A stretch of 64,000 nucleotides of DNA from Marinomonas sp. IMCC 4694 (GTDB lineage: Bacteria; Pseudomonadota; Gammaproteobacteria; Pseudomonadales; Marinomonadaceae). The notes below the pieces were generated by a model. It was not told where the DNA came from. It did no database searches and saw only the letters and a list, made by a program, of their open reading frames with translations. The position numbers and the translations under genes are program-made. The stretch covers positions 992,001-1,056,000 of the forward strand of contig NZ_VSRV01000001.1 of assembly GCF_008122525.1 (NCBI RefSeq), read 5' to 3'. This document shows positions 62,596-64,000 of this stretch, in pieces (position 1 is the first letter of the stretch; each line of letters opens with the position of its first letter).

Positions 62596-62650
62596 CATTA
62601 ATTGCCGTCGATTAGGAGACGCAATTTGACTAAAAATCCGTTTAAATTTT
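62596..62650 (+). repeat. Duplicate of the 5' end of the FUSC gene
   Basis: CATTAATTGCCGTCGATTAG, the GGAGACGCAA ribosome site, TTGACTAAAAATCCG and TTTA repeat bases 63318-63372, the leader and start of the YccS-like gene, with a few substitutions. The frame here (start TTG 62626) runs only about 25 codons into the dispersed hairpin repeat. It is a dead fragment left by a local duplication or insertion. Confidence 0.85.
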
Positions 62651-62675
62651 CTCCACAAACTCTGCAAAAAAGAGC

Positions 62676-62744
62676 TGTGTTCTCGTTCCAGCGTGGTAAT
62701 GCATAGCTTTGTTCTCGTTCCCACGCTCCAGCGTGGTAATGTAT
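62676..62744. repeat. Dispersed hairpin repeat, two units
   Basis: TGTTCTCGTTCCAGCGTGG and TTGTTCTCGTTCCCACGCTC then CAGCGTGGTAATGTAT, the same units as at 60495-60557. It sits at the 3' end of the dead FUSC-gene fragment. Confidence 0.75.
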
Positions 62745-62786
62745 ATTTTGCTCGTTATTCGACGAGTCTGATGCTGGGGAGCCTTT

Positions 62787-63104
62787 ATGTCAGTGATCGC
62801 AAATACACCTAAACCTCCTTATTATGCTGTGATATTTACCTCTACACGATCAGAAGCGGATAATGGCTACGGTGAAATGGCAAATAGAATGGTAGCTTTA
62901 GCAGAGCAGCAATCTGGTTTTCTTGGTATAGAATCTGCAAGAGAGGACATTGGGATAACCGTTTCTTACTGGGCAGATTTAGAATCCATCAAACGTTGGA
63001 AGGCAAACGCTGAACACGTAGAGGCTCAGAAAAATGGGCGTCAATCTTGGTATTCTGCTTTTAAGGTGCGAGTATCAAAGGTTGAGCGCGACTATGGATT
63101 ATAA
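62787..63104 (+). CDS. Antibiotic-biosynthesis-monooxygenase (ABM) domain protein
   Basis: A 105-residue single ABM-fold protein. PPYYAVIFTSTRSEADNGYG, MVALAEQQSGFLGIESARE and ISYWADLESIKRWKANAEH-like segments (here VSYWADLESIKRWK) are typical of this heme-degrading/quinol-monooxygenase-like group. GGGGAGCC lies before the ATG. The actual reaction is unknown. It lies between two copies of the FUSC gene start and so may have arrived by insertion. Confidence 0.85.
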   Translation: MSVIANTPKPPYYAVIFTSTRSEADNGYGEMANRMVALAEQQSGFLGIESAREDIGITVSYWADLESIKRWKANAEHVEAQKNGRQSWYSAFKVRVSKVERDYGL

Positions 63105-63116
63105 AAAGGTCATGTT

Positions 63117-63323
63117 ATGACAATCACGACAAAGTCTGATGCTGAGATTATAGACATCGTTCAGCCCATGATTGATGAAGTAGTAAAAGCGTCTAATAAA
63201 AAGGATTGGGCTGAATTTTCGAAATACCAAACCCAGCAAGAGGCTCAAGACCCAAAAAAAGCAGATTCAACCTTGAAGTGCATAACACTTAAGCAGCCAG
63301 AGCTGCCATGTGTTCAACATTAA
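63117..63323 (+). pseudogene. Small gene, probably 3'-truncated
   Basis: The 68-residue frame opens MTITTKSDAEIIDIVQPMID then EVVKASNKKDWAEFSKYQTQ, which looks like the first part of a longer NTF2/SnoaL-like protein. It ends within 20 bases of the second copy of the FUSC leader repeat (from 63318). The last 15 residues look unrelated. I think the gene was cut by the rearrangement, but a true small protein cannot be ruled out. Confidence 0.5.
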
Positions 63324-63347
63324 TTGCTGTCGATTAGGAGACGCAAT

Positions 63348-64000
63348 TTGACTAAGAATCCTTTTACGCTTTTCTCCGAGCCAATACAAAAAATGGGAGG
63401 AATGAGTCAGTTTTCATATGGTATTCGTGTGTTTATCGCCTTATGTGGTGCGATGGCGCTGAGTTGGGGTATTGATAAAATTGATTGGGTAATACCGCTT
63501 TTTTTAGGGGTTATCGCCAGTGCGCTGGCAGAAACAGAAGATGGCTGGCAAGGGCGCGTTCGAACTCTTTTAATCACCTTAGTGTTGTTTTTGCTCACAG
63601 CGTTTGGCGTACAAGCCTTGATGCCCTATCCGTGGGCGTTTGGTATCGGAATAGCGGTCATCGCATTTTCATTGACGATGACCGGTGCATTAGGTCGACG
63701 TTATTCTTTGATTGCTCAGGCGACGCTGATTTTGGCGGTTTACACCATGATTGGTTTAAATCAAGTCACCCATGAAATGCCCATTTGGTATGAACCCGTT
63801 TTACTGACAGTGGGTGCTCTGTGGTATGGGATTTTGTCGGTTATCTGGGCGGCACTTTTCGTTCATGTCACTTTGCGGCAAGCGTTGGCGTCGTTGTATA
63901 TTGAAATTGGCTTATATTTAAAACTGAAGTCTACATTTTTTCCGCCGCCGTCGAGTGCCGCGGTGGATACATTGCGACTAGCGCTGGCGCAGCAGCACGG
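63348..64000 (+). CDS. YccS-like FUSC-family inner-membrane protein, 3'-truncated by window edge
   Basis: It starts at a TTG with AGGAG 7 bp upstream and is open to the window end (217 codons). The protein reads MTKNPFTLFSEPIQKMGGMS, then six or so hydrophobic segments (FIALCGAMALSWGIDKIDWV, IPLFLGVIASALAETEDGWQ, LLITLVLFLLTAFGVQALMP) and a soluble start LRQALASLYIEIGLYLKLKS. SALAETEDGWQGR and GALGRRYSLIAQATLILAVY fit the YccS/YhfK group. Transport role in the family is inferred (fusaric-acid/aromatic-acid type exporters). Confidence 0.85.
   Translation, partial: MTKNPFTLFSEPIQKMGGMSQFSYGIRVFIALCGAMALSWGIDKIDWVIPLFLGVIASALAETEDGWQGRVRTLLITLVLFLLTAFGVQALMPYPWAFGIGIAVIAFSLTMTGALGRRYSLIAQATLILAVYTMIGLNQVTHEMPIWYEPVLLTVGALWYGILSVIWAALFVHVTLRQALASLYIEIGLYLKLKSTFFPPPSSAAVDTLRLALAQQH

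Overview
The window looks like chromosomal DNA of a marine gammaproteobacterium. The 16S rRNA, the iscR-suf gene order, the rlmN-pilF-rodZ-ispG-hisS-yfgM-bamB-der run and the rimK/desuccinylase pair fit Oceanospirillales, most likely Marinomonas or a close relative. This is inference from gene content; no database comparison was made.

Layout. 1-1904: the 3' part of hemL, then pssA. 1984-7579: a complete rRNA operon (promoter, boxA, 16S, 23S, 5S, terminator) with no tRNA in either spacer, followed by a degenerate second copy of the 5S tail and terminator. 8126-13423: a LysR/EamA-transporter divergent pair, a TetR regulator with two palindromic operators facing fadH, and an unknown one-pass membrane protein. 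13577-21649: an IscR-controlled SUF iron-sulfur assembly cluster (iscR-sufBCDS-sufA-sufT, sufE, and an IscS-type desulfurase with a short C-terminus). 21805-31059: ndk and the housekeeping run rlmN-pilF-rodZ-ispG-hisS-yfgM-bamB-der. 31270-33224: rimK and an AstE/aspartoacylase-like hydrolase, coupled by a one-base overlap.

33363-47323 is an accessory island. A visibly AT-rich set of minus-strand genes (a DUF1232 protein, an unknown truncated protein, a YaaW/DUF3944 fragment, a DUF726-like alpha/beta hydrolase and a small membrane protein) is cut up by insertion sequences. These are two same-length, inverted IS66-family copies (2250 bp each, encoding identical proteins), one broken and one intact copy of a 1439-bp DDE element, and an IS5-family element sitting in a 10-bp tandem repeat. 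Next to them lies a decayed IS66 that carries a group II intron. Terminal repeats and several target duplications can be read directly and allow a partial reconstruction of the order of events.

47460-64000: ygiQ, a ybaM-like small gene, a leucine-rich-repeat protein kinase, a type II lumazine synthase (RibH2) under an FMN riboswitch, a partial cobalamin operon (cobJ-cobM-cobW-cobN-cbiX), a second LysR/EamA divergent pair, a small monooxygenase gene beside a probably truncated gene, and the start of a YccS-like FUSC membrane protein.

The least expected signal is a repeated element of about 100 nt. It occurs once beside the rRNA operon and once inside each IS66 copy. On one strand it reads as promoter-like boxes, a closed multi-hairpin RNA with GGA in the loops and a U-rich 3' end, which resembles the architecture of CsrA/RsmA-sequestering small RNAs.
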